A stretch of 64,000 nt of DNA from Pseudomonas sp. HN11. GTDB taxonomy: Bacteria > Pseudomonadota > Gammaproteobacteria > Pseudomonadales > Pseudomonadaceae. The DNA is taken from the NCBI RefSeq assembly GCF_021390155.1, contig NZ_CP089985.1, forward strand, positions 5,473,501 to 5,537,500, written 5' to 3'. Below, in pieces: positions 38,853-48,197 of the stretch. Below the pieces are notes generated by a model that worked only from the letters and a program-made list of their open reading frames with translations, made no database searches and was not told the DNA's origin. Made by a program: the position numbers and the translations under genes. Each line of letters opens with the position of its first letter. Positions within the stretch are counted from its first letter, which is position 1.

Positions 38853-40571
38853 ATGCGCCCACTCGCTCCCCTCGCCCTTGCCCTGTTGCTCACCGCTTGC
38901 GGAGACGGCGAATCGCTGTTGCCGCCCGATGCGCGCCTGCCCGACGGCGGCCGCTACCGGGGCGACGTGGTCGATGGCTTGCTGCAAGGCCAGGGCCGTG
39001 TGGACTACCCCAACGGTAGCTGGTACGCCGGCCAATTCGACAAAGGCCAGTGGCACGGCCAGGGCGAGTGGCATGGCAGCAACGGCGAAGTCTATAAAGG
39101 CCAGTTCCAGAAGGGACTGTTCGACGGCCAGGGCAGCCTGACCACGGCGGGCAGCCACTATGTGGGCGGCTTCAAGAATGGGCGACGCAACGGCGAAGGC
39201 ACCCTCAAAGAGGGGCAGATGACCTATCGCGGCGAATTCAAGGACGACCAGTATTCCGGCCTTGGTCGCCTGGAGCTGGCCGACGGCAGCCAATACCAGG
39301 GCCAGTTCGCCCACGGCAAGCCAAATGGCGAAGGCCAGCGCAACGACGACAGTGGCAACCAGTTCAGCGGCCATTTTGTCGATGGCCAGTTGGAAGGCAA
39401 TGGCACGTTCAACAGTGCCGACGGCGACATCTATGTCGGCCAGTTCAAGCAGAACCAACTCAACGGCAAGGGCCGCTACGAGAACGCCGACGGCGATGTG
39501 TGGATCGGCCAGTTCAAGGAAGGCGCGCTCAGCGGCAAGGGCGAGTTGATCGGCGTGGACGGCAGCCACTATGTCGGTCACTTCAGCGATTGGCGCTTCA
39601 GCGGTGACGGTCGCCTGAACCTCACCGACGGCAGCTTCTATATCGGCGGCTTCGACAGCGACAGCTATCAAGGCAAAGGCACCCTGGTCCTCACCGACGG
39701 CACCGTACAGGCCGGCACCTGGGTCAACGGCATGCGCGTGCGGGACGCCGACGGCAAACTGTTGCCCGACCCGCTGGAAATCGGCGTATTGGCCCAAGGC
39801 CGCCTGCTCGACGCCGCCCTCGCCGCTGTGCCCGCCTCCACACCTGCCGTGGAGCTGTACACCCTGGCCGTGGCCGGTGACGGCAAGCAGAGCGTGTTCC
39901 TGCGCGAAGCCGATTACGTCAGCAACATGCTCGCCACCCGTTTCGGTGCTCGTGGGCAGATTCGCCTGGTCAACCACCGCGACCACATTGCCGACCGCCC
40001 GTTGGCCACTCGCGAAAGCCTGCGCCGCGCCGTGCAAACCCTGGCCGACCGCACCGGGCCGGAAGACCTGGTGTTTATCTACATGACCAGCCACGGCACC
40101 CACGAACACGAACTGGTGCTGGACCAACCGCGCATGGAGCTGGCTGACCTGCCCGCCGATGAGCTCGCTGCCGTACTCGCACCACTGAAGAACCGCGACA
40201 AAATCGTAGTGATTTCCGCCTGCTACTCCGGTGGTTTCATCCCGGCCTTGAAGGATGATCGTACCCTGATCATGACCGCCTCCCGTGCTGATCGCGTGTC
40301 CTTCGGTTGCTCCGAAGAAGCCGACTTCACCTACTTCGGCGACGCCCTCTTCGCCCAAGCCTTCAACCAGACCGACGACTTGCAGCAAGCCTTCAAGCTG
40401 GCGCAATTGCACGTGGCCGAACGCGAACAGGCGGACAACTTCGAAGCCTCTGAACCGCAGCTCTGGGCTCCCAAGGGCGTAATCGCCCATTGGCAATTAT
40501 TACGCAAACAGCAGGCACGAAAGGCGCTCGAAAGCGTCTCAATGAATAGCAAGGAAGCCAAAGGCAACTAA
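38853..40571 (+). CDS. Lipoprotein with MORN repeats and a C13 (legumain/caspase-like) peptidase domain
   Basis: 572 residues. The lipoprotein signal is LALALLLTACGDGE, with the lipidated Cys at about residue 15. About eleven MORN-type repeats of 22-23 residues (YxGxFxxGxxxGxGxxxxxDG) cover residues ~30-285, the last being degenerate. A linker leads to a peptidase C13-like domain: IYMTSHGTHEHE supplies the catalytic His (residue 414) and VVISACYSGGF the catalytic Cys (residue 457). The domain predicts an exported cysteine protease tethered to a membrane, but substrate and processing are unknown. An in-frame ATG at 38802 is a possible but less likely start because it displaces the signal peptide. 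Similar genes are found in other pseudomonads at this place, as I recall. Confidence 0.88.
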   Translation: MRPLAPLALALLLTACGDGESLLPPDARLPDGGRYRGDVVDGLLQGQGRVDYPNGSWYAGQFDKGQWHGQGEWHGSNGEVYKGQFQKGLFDGQGSLTTAGSHYVGGFKNGRRNGEGTLKEGQMTYRGEFKDDQYSGLGRLELADGSQYQGQFAHGKPNGEGQRNDDSGNQFSGHFVDGQLEGNGTFNSADGDIYVGQFKQNQLNGKGRYENADGDVWIGQFKEGALSGKGELIGVDGSHYVGHFSDWRFSGDGRLNLTDGSFYIGGFDSDSYQGKGTLVLTDGTVQAGTWVNGMRVRDADGKLLPDPLEIGVLAQGRLLDAALAAVPASTPAVELYTLAVAGDGKQSVFLREADYVSNMLATRFGARGQIRLVNHRDHIADRPLATRESLRRAVQTLADRTGPEDLVFIYMTSHGTHEHELVLDQPRMELADLPADELAAVLAPLKNRDKIVVISACYSGGFIPALKDDRTLIMTASRADRVSFGCSEEADFTYFGDALFAQAFNQTDDLQQAFKLAQLHVAEREQADNFEASEPQLWAPKGVIAHWQLLRKQQARKALESVSMNSKEAKGN

Positions 40572-40600
40572 GCTGTAACGTGTAACAAGGGGGAAACACC

Positions 40601-41242
40601 ATGTACCTGACGCCTCAGCATATATTGCTCGCCGGAGCCTCCGGCCTCACCGGCGAACACCTGCTCGATCGTCTGCTCAACGAACCCACCGTCACCCGAG
40701 TGCTCGCACCCAGTCGTAAACCATTGGCCGAACACCCGCACCTGGAAAACCCGGTGGGCGACCCGGCGGTGTTCCTGCCGCAACTGAGTGGCCGGGTGGA
40801 TCTGGCCTTCTGCTGCCTGGGTACCACCATCAAGCAGGCGGGCTCAGAAGCGGCTTTTCGCGCCGTCGATCTGGATATGGTCGTGGCCTTCGCAAAACGC
40901 GCGCGGGAAATGGGGGCACGCCACCTGATCGTGATCAGCGCGATTGGCGCCGACCCGAAATCCTCGATTTTCTACAACCGTGTCAAAGGGGAAATGGAAG
41001 AAGCGCTGAAAGCCCAGGACTGGCCACAACTGACCATCGTGCGGCCGTCGTTGCTGCTGGGAGAAAGGCTGAAACCACGCCTGGCCGAACAACTGGCCGG
41101 ACCATTGTCGCGACTGATTCCGGGGAAATACCACGGCATTGAAGTGTGCGAACTGGCGCGTGCCATGTGGCGCCTGGCGCTGGAAGAGCAGGATGGGGTG
41201 CGAGTGGTGGAGTCGGATGAGTTGCGTAAACTAGGCAAATAA
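40601..41242 (+). CDS. Atypical SDR / NAD(P)-binding oxidoreductase (HTATIP2-like)
   Basis: 213 residues. The Rossmann start is [19 protein letters not shown] (GxxGxxG). [53 protein letters not shown] and [13 protein letters not shown] (the YxxxK-type element is present as YNRVK) place it among the atypical short-chain dehydrogenases like YwnB/HTATIP2. Substrate unknown. It lies 29 bp after the MORN-C13 gene on the same strand, so the two may be co-transcribed. Confidence 0.85.
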   Translation: MYLTPQHILLAGASGLTGEHLLDRLLNEPTVTRVLAPSRKPLAEHPHLENPVGDPAVFLPQLSGRVDLAFCCLGTTIKQAGSEAAFRAVDLDMVVAFAKRAREMGARHLIVISAIGADPKSSIFYNRVKGEMEEALKAQDWPQLTIVRPSLLLGERLKPRLAEQLAGPLSRLIPGKYHGIEVCELARAMWRLALEEQDGVRVVESDELRKLGK

Positions 41243-41294
41243 CCCGATTTAACGCCCGTTCCCACATTGGTTTTGTGTTGCCTTCAAGACTAAG

Positions 41295-41582
41295 TCAGAG
41301 GCCGCCTGTTGCGTTGAAGCCGACGCCGAGTACCGTCAACACCGACAGCGGCAACAACAGCGTGTCGAGCAACGCACTCGCCGGCAGGTCCACCCCAGGA
41401 TAGGCCGGCGCCTCGGCACCAAACCTGTCCTTGGCGCAGCAACCGCCATTCATCGCATACAGATCCAACCGCGTGCCGGCATACACCACCGGCGCGCCAG
41501 GTTGCGCCGCATCCAACGTGCGCGCGGTGGCGCAGCCCGTCAGTTGCAGCACCAGCAGGATCAACAGCGCCTTATTCATCAC
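41295..41582 (-). CDS. YceK/YidQ-type small lipoprotein
   Basis: 95 residues. The lipobox is [10 protein letters not shown] (Cys about residue 18). The remainder ([45 protein letters not shown]) is typical of the DUF1375/YceK lipoproteins, ending in a hydrophobic helix. Function unknown. Its start overlaps the end of ubiX by 11 bp, so it is the last gene of the mpl-ubiX unit. Confidence 0.85.
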   Translation of the reverse strand: MMNKALLILLVLQLTGCATARTLDAAQPGAPVVYAGTRLDLYAMNGGCCAKDRFGAEAPAYPGVDLPASALLDTLLLPLSVLTVLGVGFNATGGL

Positions 41583-42201
41583 TGCTCAGATGATGCTCGC
41601 CCCAACGCGGCAGCATGTCCTGAGGGATGTTCAGCAGGTTGAGAATGCGCGCCACCACAAAGTCCACCAGGTCATCGATGGTCTGCGGCTGGTGATAGAA
41701 ACCCGGCGAGGCCGGCAGAATCGTCACGCCCATGTTCGACAGCTTGAGCATGTGTTCCAGGTGAATGCTCGAATACGGCGCTTCACGCGGCACCAGGATC
41801 AACTGGCGACGCTCCTTCAGCGTCACGTCCGCCGCACGCTCGATCAGGTTGTTGCAGGCACCGGTGGCAATCGCCGACAAAGTCCCGGTGGAACACGGCA
41901 CCACCACCATCGCTGCCGGCGCACCGGAGCCAGACGCCATGGGCGACATCCAATCCTCTTTGCCGTAGACCTTGATCTGCCCCGCCGCCGCACCCGTGTA
42001 TTCGGTGAGGAAAGCCTGCATCGTTTGCACCTTGGGCGGCAGCGCCACATCGGTCTCGGTAGCCATCACCAATTGCGCAGCCTTGGAGATCAGGAAGTGC
42101 ACCTCGCGGTCTTCACGCACCAGGCAATCGAGCAGGCGCAAACCATAAGGCGCACCGGAGGCACCGGTCATCGCCAGGGTAACGCGTTCCGGGCCACTCA
42201 T
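41572..42201 (-). CDS. ubiX: Flavin prenyltransferase UbiX
   Basis: 209 residues. UbiX makes prenylated FMN, the cofactor of UbiD-type decarboxylases in ubiquinone synthesis. [89 protein letters not shown] (landmarks, not contiguous evidence of activity) and [13 protein letters not shown] are conserved. It overlaps mpl by 4 bp (ATGA). Confidence 0.96.
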   Translation of the reverse strand: MSGPERVTLAMTGASGAPYGLRLLDCLVREDREVHFLISKAAQLVMATETDVALPPKVQTMQAFLTEYTGAAAGQIKVYGKEDWMSPMASGSGAPAAMVVVPCSTGTLSAIATGACNNLIERAADVTLKERRQLILVPREAPYSSIHLEHMLKLSNMGVTILPASPGFYHQPQTIDDLVDFVVARILNLLNIPQDMLPRWGEHHLSSDE

Positions 42202-43547
42202 TTCAGCGCCTCGGCCAGTTTGCCGTGCAGGCCGCCAAAGCCGCCGTTGCTCATGACCACCACGTGAGTACCGGGTTTGGCCTGGTGTTTGACGTGTTCG
42301 ATGATGCCGTCAATGGAATCGCACACCGTTGATGGCACGGTGCACAGCGCTGCGATGCCCGGCAGGTCCCAGCCGAGGTTGGCCGGTGCGTACCAGACTA
42401 CTTGGTCGGCGTCGTTGACGCTTTCCGGCAGGCCGTCGCGGTGGGCACCGAGCTTCATGGAGTTGGAGCGTGGCTCGACAATCGCAATGATCGGCGCATC
42501 GCCGACGCGCTTGCGCAGGCCATCCAGCGTGGTAGCAATGGCCGTCGGGTGGTGGGCAAAGTCGTCGTAGATGGTAATCCCATTCACGTCGGCGACTTTT
42601 TCCATACGGCGCTTCACGCTTTTGAAAGCATTCAACGCGGTAATCCCCATGGAGGGCACCACGCCCACATGCCGCGCGGCAGCCAATGTAACCAAGGCGT
42701 TGGCGACGTTGTGCTGGCCGGTCATGTCCCACTCGACAATGCCTTGGGCTTCGCCTTCGAACAGCACTTCAAAGCGGGAACCGTCTTCGCTGAGCAACTT
42801 GACCTGCCACTGCCCGCCCGCGCCGGTGGTTTGCACCGGCGTCCAGCAGCCCATATCGATCACGCGCCGCAAGGCCGGCTCGGTGGTCGGGCAGATCACC
42901 AGGCCTTCGCTCGGAATGGTGCGTACCAGATGATGGAACTGACGCTCGATGGCCGGCAGATCGGGGAAGATGTCGGCGTGATCGAACTCCAGGTTGTTCA
43001 GGATCGCCGTGCGCGGGCGGTAGTGAACGAACTTGGAACGCTTGTCGAAGAAGGCGCTGTCGTATTCATCGGCCTCGATTACGAAGAACGGCGTATCGCC
43101 CAATCGGGCCGACACGGAGAAGTTCTGCGGTACACCACCGATAAGGAAGCCCGGACTCATGCCTGCGTGCTCCAGCACCCAGGCGAGCATGCTGCTGGTG
43201 GTGGTCTTGCCGTGAGTGCCGGCGACCGCGAGCACCCAACGGCCTTGCAACACATGGTCGGCCAGCCATTGCGGGCCAGACACATAAGGCAAACCTTTAT
43301 TGAGGACATACTCGACCGCCGGGTTGCCACGCGACATGGCGTTGCCGATCACGACCAGATCGGGGGCCGGATCGAATTGCGCCGGGTCGTAGCCTTGGGT
43401 CAACTCGATACCCTGGGCCTCGAGTTGCGTGCTCATGGGCGGGTAGACGTTGGCATCGGAGCCCGTGACGTGGTGGCCCAGTTCTTTGGCCAGAACCGCC
43501 ATCGAGCCCATGAATGTGCCGCAAATACCGAGAATATGAATGTGCAT
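42198..43547 (-). CDS. mpl: UDP-N-acetylmuramate:L-Ala-gamma-D-Glu-meso-DAP ligase
   Basis: 449 residues. Mpl reattaches recycled tripeptide to UDP-MurNAc. The Mur-ligase layout is visible: N-terminal Rossmann domain ([27 protein letters not shown]), ATP loop [11 protein letters not shown] (~109-118), central [17 protein letters not shown] and C-terminal [11 protein letters not shown]. The start at 43547 has GAGG six bases upstream; the frame is open to 43601 but that part does not align. Together with the LD-carboxypeptidase gene it represents the murein-recycling pathway in this window. Confidence 0.96.
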   Translation of the reverse strand: MHIHILGICGTFMGSMAVLAKELGHHVTGSDANVYPPMSTQLEAQGIELTQGYDPAQFDPAPDLVVIGNAMSRGNPAVEYVLNKGLPYVSGPQWLADHVLQGRWVLAVAGTHGKTTTSSMLAWVLEHAGMSPGFLIGGVPQNFSVSARLGDTPFFVIEADEYDSAFFDKRSKFVHYRPRTAILNNLEFDHADIFPDLPAIERQFHHLVRTIPSEGLVICPTTEPALRRVIDMGCWTPVQTTGAGGQWQVKLLSEDGSRFEVLFEGEAQGIVEWDMTGQHNVANALVTLAAARHVGVVPSMGITALNAFKSVKRRMEKVADVNGITIYDDFAHHPTAIATTLDGLRKRVGDAPIIAIVEPRSNSMKLGAHRDGLPESVNDADQVVWYAPANLGWDLPGIAALCTVPSTVCDSIDGIIEHVKHQAKPGTHVVVMSNGGFGGLHGKLAEALK

Positions 43548-43794
43548 GGTCGACCTCGTAAAACATCGAGGCAGGTTAGCGTATGGTGAGAAAAGTCGCA
43601 CTCTTTAGCTTGGGATGTAGCTGCCCCGCTCTGTCAGAAAAAAACCAGGACTGGTAAAGCAATAAGTAAAACGCACCGATGTATCCGCCCTCTCTTATTC
43701 AGGAAACGTCCTGAGACACCGAGGTTTTCTTGCATTTCATGCACCGTACTTAAACCACCGGGACACACCACGTGTGACCCGGCCTAGTACAAGC
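43548..43794. other. Spacer between mpl and the unknown two-gene cassette
   Basis: About 247 bp. It should hold the mpl promoter (minus strand) and contains the hairpin at 43758-43782 that closes the cassette. No open frame with coding character. GC is lower than in mpl and similar to the cassette. Confidence 0.4.
43758..43782 (-). terminator. Hairpin after the 343-aa gene
   Basis: CCGGG/CCCGG and CACAC/GTGTG arms (43758-43762, 43764-43768, 43772-43776, 43778-43782) pair across one A-A mismatch with a 3-nt loop. On the minus strand it follows the stop codon at 43795 and is followed by TGGTTTAAG. Likely terminator of the two-gene cassette. Confidence 0.55.
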
Positions 43795-44826
43795 TTAGGG
43801 GACTGAGGCGTTCAGCTCAGAAGCGATGCTACGCAAGAGTCCGGTAATCACCGCAAGCCTGGAGTTGATCGACAACGCACGGTTTGGGACATCGTCCGCC
43901 GAAGCCCCGGTGGACGCGAGCGTGAACGGAATACCCAACTCTTTGGCTTTGGCTCCCAGTTGCTTTTCTACGATATCAACCATTTCCTCGAGGGTATCCA
44001 TGCGCTCGTCGTTGGATTGCATCGCCCATTTCAAATCTGGCGCGACGTGCGCATGGCCATTGAGATCATTTAAAGCGTTGGCCGCTACGAATACATCGTT
44101 CTGACTCTGCTGGACTATCTGAGTGTCCCTCAGATCCTTTGCGCTTAGGCCTGTGGGCTGTGCAGGATCAATCAATGTCTTGGTAAAAGCGTTGACTGTT
44201 CCCGCAATCACCAACCCCAAGGCTGAAAAGGGCATAGCGATCGCTGCGGTGCGCAGCAGGCTGGTGTTTCTGGCCGGCGCGGCCTTATCTACCTTGGCCT
44301 TTGCTGATGACGCAGATGCAGCTTCCTGCGAGAGCTTTTCCGAAGAGAATTCCTTGACGCCCTCACCACCAACCTCGCCTGAAGACTTCTGGCCGAACAA
44401 CTTATCCCGGGTTTTGTTATCTTGCTCAAGTTGCCACTTTTTTTGTTGCTCGGTTCGATATTGGTCCAGCTCCGGGGAGCGATTACTGCTGGTACTCGGA
44501 TCGTCACCCGGCGACCGTACGCCAGTGGTATGGCCCTGGGAGTCGAATCCCTTGGCTTTTGAGTCAACGAACTTTTGATCGAAACTCTTATCAGGTACGC
44601 TCCCGCCACCTCTTGAGGAACCGCTCGAGTTTGGCAGGGCACGCGTGCTCCCCCCTGCACATTGGAAACTGTCGGCAGAGCCAGGTCTTATTCGTCCGGA
44701 AAACAGGTCCCCGATTTTCGACATTTTAACCCGATGATACGACTTTGTGGACTTGCCAGGACTACCAGCAACTAACGGTTTCTTCTTGGCAAGTAATAAC
44801 AGGGAAATAGAATTCGAATGCCTCAT
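43795..44826 (-). CDS. Unknown protein, 343 residues, second gene of the low-GC cassette
   Basis: I do not recognise the family. Residues 1-165 are polar, rich in Ser, Lys, Gly and Asp and probably disordered (STSSNRSPELDQYRTEQQKK, EFSSEKLSQEAASASSAKAK). One hydrophobic segment follows (LLRTAAIAMPFSALGLVIAGTVNAF, about 190-215). The C-terminal ~110 residues are helical and charged (MQSNDERMDTLEEMVDIVEKQLGAKAKELG). There is no N-terminal signal peptide. The ATG at 44826 has AGGTG six bases upstream; an internal ATG (MSKIGDLFSG) at about 44724 is an alternative. It follows the 1061-residue gene by 97 bp on the same strand. The layout (disordered N-terminus, one hydrophobic region, helical tail) recalls secreted or translocator-type proteins, but this is only a resemblance. 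Confidence 0.7.
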   Translation of the reverse strand: MRHSNSISLLLLAKKKPLVAGSPGKSTKSYHRVKMSKIGDLFSGRIRPGSADSFQCAGGSTRALPNSSGSSRGGGSVPDKSFDQKFVDSKAKGFDSQGHTTGVRSPGDDPSTSSNRSPELDQYRTEQQKKWQLEQDNKTRDKLFGQKSSGEVGGEGVKEFSSEKLSQEAASASSAKAKVDKAAPARNTSLLRTAAIAMPFSALGLVIAGTVNAFTKTLIDPAQPTGLSAKDLRDTQIVQQSQNDVFVAANALNDLNGHAHVAPDLKWAMQSNDERMDTLEEMVDIVEKQLGAKAKELGIPFTLASTGASADDVPNRALSINSRLAVITGLLRSIASELNASVP

Positions 44827-44923
44827 GAAAATCACCTAATGATGAAAGGATATTCGTTAGTCATCCATGACGCTCACACAATAAGTGATCCCACACCCGA
44901 AACCGTTCCAACATAAAATCAAA

Positions 44924-47900
44924 TTAATTTCCCAGCTCACTCACAACACCAAACTGCGCCGCTTGAAGACCATATGGAGTCTTCGTTAAAATATTATAAG
45001 CATACCACCCCCCCTTCTTTAAGATGGCAACAGCAGGGCGCCAAAAGTTATCCTCCGCAGAGAGAAAGAAGCCTTTGACGATATCGCCATCCCGGTAAAC
45101 CTTATTGATATCGTAATACCCGTAATTACCTGACAGTCGAGACAACAGTGTCTTTCCTTGGTCTGCCAAATACTTGGTATCCTTGAAAGCGGCGCCCGCG
45201 CCTTTATTCAGATTTTTAGTAATATCGACCGTGTCTTTAAAACCTGTCCCCCCGCCTACGCTCGCTACAACGGTACTTTTGATGAGGTTGAAAAAGCCCT
45301 TTCTTCCTTTTAGGGCTTTACGCGCCGCACTCGCCCCCGGAATAATAAAGCCCAATATATCGAAGCCAAAATTAAATATAGCACCTCCGACGTTGCCGTC
45401 TCTGGTATCTTGGATCGCGTCATAAAATGGAACGAGACTGAGTAAAAAACTTTTTAGTTTTGCATCGCAGGCTTTTCCTCTTTCTAGCTCCGTGACACAA
45501 GCAGCCACAGACTTTATATCGTCATATTCTTTTGTAAAAAACTCACTTACAGTACCGCCGAGCCCGCCATTTCTTTTAGAGAAATACGCACTCTCAGGTT
45601 TATCCAATGACCCTGGTGGATCTCGATCAGTATTAGTCAACTCATACTGAGTGTACAAGTGTGACTGACCTGGAATATAACCGTCGGAATCTTCGCCAAA
45701 ATAGGAACGGTCGTCGAGCTTAATGTTACGGCCAGGGTAACCATCCTCTTTTACAAACTTACCCTCGCCCGGGAAATAGCTATAAGCATACACCTCACCC
45801 AAAGGCCCCACCGCCGTCATGAATATTCCGCGGCCCCCCCTTAATTCCTTCAGCTCTGCCGGGGTGGGCTCGCCAGGCAGACACACCTTGCGCGTGAAAA
45901 ACCCCGAGGTACACGGCCCTGTCTTGGTATATGGACGGGACACTTCATAAAAAGTGACATCCGAGTTCCTGAAACGCTCCCTGTCAGCCAACGGCAGCAG
46001 AGAAAGCTGATATTTGAACTGAATAGTCCACGCGCTTTTCTGAACCTTTTTATACTCTTCAAACTTCTCGGAAAATGTTTTTTTGATATCAGGATCAAGC
46101 GCGGATAAACGTGATTTTATTGCCTCATAGGGGAATTTTTTCTTGTCCATCGACTCCCAGTTATCCGGCTTGATCGGGCCGGTCATGTAAATATCAAGCA
46201 ATGAGACTGGCTTGTGCTTTACCCACGGCGCTTGCAAAACCTCCAGTGTCGGGTCCACATCGGGTAACACCCGCTTCAACTCGGCCAGCGCCAGCTCTCT
46301 GCGAGTAACAGGAGGCGTATTGAGCGCAGATTTTGCCCACTTGAGTTCGCTTTGCTGCTTGTTCAAAGACTCTTGTGAAGCGAGGATTTCCTCGCTCGTA
46401 TAGTCATTATTCGGCTTGCTGCTGATCACACCATTGGCGATTCCCCAGGCAATAATCGGATCACGTGCAGCCTCGCGCAGTTGATCTTCACCCTCAAGCG
46501 AGATCGGGGGAGCGTCACCGAAAGCCATGACTTGGCTGAACGTCATGTTCATTGAGGCGCCCGGAACCTGGTGCTCTATACGAGCAACCTCAATGGCAAA
46601 ATTCGTCCAGGTATGGGAGCCAAAGACAAGGTTGGGAGGTATGTCTTTAACCAGCAGTTCGGGGGCCGTGACCGACAGGAGTAGCCGTGCAGCCAATGGT
46701 GCTGCGTTAGCGCCTACCTTGGGTTCAAGGTGAGCGATGAAGCGCCTGACAATATCGGCAGGTGAAAAACCCGCATTGTCAGCGCTGTAGAGGTTATATC
46801 CCGCCACATTGAACGCCGATTTGGCCGGATTCGGATCAAGCTCGTGCACCAGCGCGGCACTGACACTTTCAATAGCACTGGTTGGCGTCTCAATTAACTT
46901 AACCTTTTCCTGTATTTGCTGGCCCAACTCCAAGGCCTTTGGCGAACGGATAAGCTGGTCCATTGCCAAGGAAGGGTTAGCGGCGATCTGGCTCTTTGTC
47001 GTTTCAGGAAGAAGGCTGATCAAGCGGTTCAATAGGCTGTTCACTTGTGGCCCGGGCGCAGACGAAGGTGGCTGTGGGCCGCCTTGTGCCTTCCACGCCT
47101 CTACCAGTTTGCTCATTTTTCGCAGAGAACTGGCTCCGAGCCATTGACCCACCGGTCTCGCACCACCGCTCTCCACACTGGGAGCTCGGTGAGCCAAGTC
47201 AAAGGACAACACCTGTGCGTAGTCGAGGGCCTGCTTGGCGTTCACAGGGACCTTGTTTCCTTCCAGCCTTATGACTTCGGCCACTTTTATGAACCTGCGC
47301 TTATCACGGGCAAACAGGGAGGAGCGAGGGTCAATCGGTATGAGGACCGTCTCCAGATCAATGCTCCCGCAGGCATCATCAACCTGGGCCCCCAGTGCTG
47401 AGATCAATGCGTGACGGTTAACCTCATCCCCCAGCGCTTGCTGTTGCTCTGACAACGCAGCATCCGAGTGCGTGGTTATATAACGATCAGGCAGCTTGAG
47501 GCCCGGAGCTTCTTCGAACTGTTTAAGACGGGCGTTTACTTGCTCGGAAGTGGGAGATACCACTTCACCGTAAAACTGCGCCACCAGGTTCATCGGTAGC
47601 TCGCCTTGCGCATATGCCGTCTGCACTTCCTGGCCAGGCTCAGGCGCGAACCGTTTGCCAATCGACAATAGCGTGCGGGAAATATCAGACCAGCCCGAGT
47701 CATCCAATAGCGTAAAAGTTTTCGGCCGACCCTGGACAATTCCCACAATCTCTCCACGGGAGGGCACCAAGATCAAGTTGTGGGTATCTACATTATTTTT
47801 TCGAGCCCATTCCAAAAACAGCGGAGCCTTGAATGCATTGTCCAACTCAGAGTGCCAACGCCCCAGCGTCGAGTGCGCAGGCACCGGAATAGTGGGTGCC

Positions 47901-48109
47901 CGCGTTGAAAAATTGTAACCGTCCTCTGCCAGCAACTTTTTGTAGGCGCTAGCGATGGCATTGTCCGCAGCGATGCGAGCGTCGTCAGGACCAGACAACT
48001 GGACTTCACGTTTGACGCGCCCCGAACTAATGCCTACCGCGCGTCTATCAGGCTGCGGTTCATAAATACCCTGCCAAGGAATAACTAAAGACTGATTAGC
48101 AATTGTCAT
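44924..48109 (-). CDS. Unknown 1061-residue protein, possible toxin or effector-like
   Basis: No family recognised with confidence. There is no signal peptide. Residues ~1-560 are mixed alpha/beta without recognisable motif; ~600-760 are charged and helical. A segment near 890-950 (SLVPFYDAIQDTRDGNVGGA followed by a hydrophobic run FNFGFDILGFIIPGASAARK) resembles a hydrophobic hairpin seen in large putative toxins of P. fluorescens and P. syringae. After it come glycine-rich turns and a C-terminal domain ending GVVSELGN. Only a few cysteines are present (two in GPCTSGFFTRKVCLPG, two in ACVTELERGKAC), suggesting disulfides or zinc. GC falls to about 45-50% in the 3' half, well below neighbours. 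The start at 48109 has GAGGG six bases upstream. It is first in a two-gene unit with the 343-residue protein. Confidence 0.75.
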   Translation of the reverse strand: MTIANQSLVIPWQGIYEPQPDRRAVGISSGRVKREVQLSGPDDARIAADNAIASAYKKLLAEDGYNFSTRAPTIPVPAHSTLGRWHSELDNAFKAPLFLEWARKNNVDTHNLILVPSRGEIVGIVQGRPKTFTLLDDSGWSDISRTLLSIGKRFAPEPGQEVQTAYAQGELPMNLVAQFYGEVVSPTSEQVNARLKQFEEAPGLKLPDRYITTHSDAALSEQQQALGDEVNRHALISALGAQVDDACGSIDLETVLIPIDPRSSLFARDKRRFIKVAEVIRLEGNKVPVNAKQALDYAQVLSFDLAHRAPSVESGGARPVGQWLGASSLRKMSKLVEAWKAQGGPQPPSSAPGPQVNSLLNRLISLLPETTKSQIAANPSLAMDQLIRSPKALELGQQIQEKVKLIETPTSAIESVSAALVHELDPNPAKSAFNVAGYNLYSADNAGFSPADIVRRFIAHLEPKVGANAAPLAARLLLSVTAPELLVKDIPPNLVFGSHTWTNFAIEVARIEHQVPGASMNMTFSQVMAFGDAPPISLEGEDQLREAARDPIIAWGIANGVISSKPNNDYTSEEILASQESLNKQQSELKWAKSALNTPPVTRRELALAELKRVLPDVDPTLEVLQAPWVKHKPVSLLDIYMTGPIKPDNWESMDKKKFPYEAIKSRLSALDPDIKKTFSEKFEEYKKVQKSAWTIQFKYQLSLLPLADRERFRNSDVTFYEVSRPYTKTGPCTSGFFTRKVCLPGEPTPAELKELRGGRGIFMTAVGPLGEVYAYSYFPGEGKFVKEDGYPGRNIKLDDRSYFGEDSDGYIPGQSHLYTQYELTNTDRDPPGSLDKPESAYFSKRNGGLGGTVSEFFTKEYDDIKSVAACVTELERGKACDAKLKSFLLSLVPFYDAIQDTRDGNVGGAIFNFGFDILGFIIPGASAARKALKGRKGFFNLIKSTVVASVGGGTGFKDTVDITKNLNKGAGAAFKDTKYLADQGKTLLSRLSGNYGYYDINKVYRDGDIVKGFFLSAEDNFWRPAVAILKKGGWYAYNILTKTPYGLQAAQFGVVSELGN

Positions 48110-48197
48110 AGACCGCCCTCGGATAAGCAATCACCACGGCCATCAAGCCGCCGCCCCATGCTCCCTGAGTCGGAGTCTGCGCATAAAAGTGCGAGAC

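Noticed and set aside
39000..39720. Tandem DNA repeat or CRISPR-like array
   Set aside because: The periodicity of about 69 bp reflects 23-residue MORN repeats in a coding region; the DNA units are not identical and there are no spacers.
38796..40496. 566-codon minus-strand frame opposite the MORN-C13 gene, with apparent repeats
   Set aside because: The repeats are the complement of the MORN repeats. The plus-strand product has a lipobox, MORN consensus and catalytic residues, so the antisense frame is a shadow.
43795..48109. Identification of the cassette as a known type III effector or Rhs/CDI toxin
   Set aside because: No Rhs/YD repeats, VENN motif, FHA repeats or N-terminal PAAR/VgrG domain are present, and I see no hrp box upstream. 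The resemblance to large Pseudomonas toxins is limited to one hydrophobic segment.
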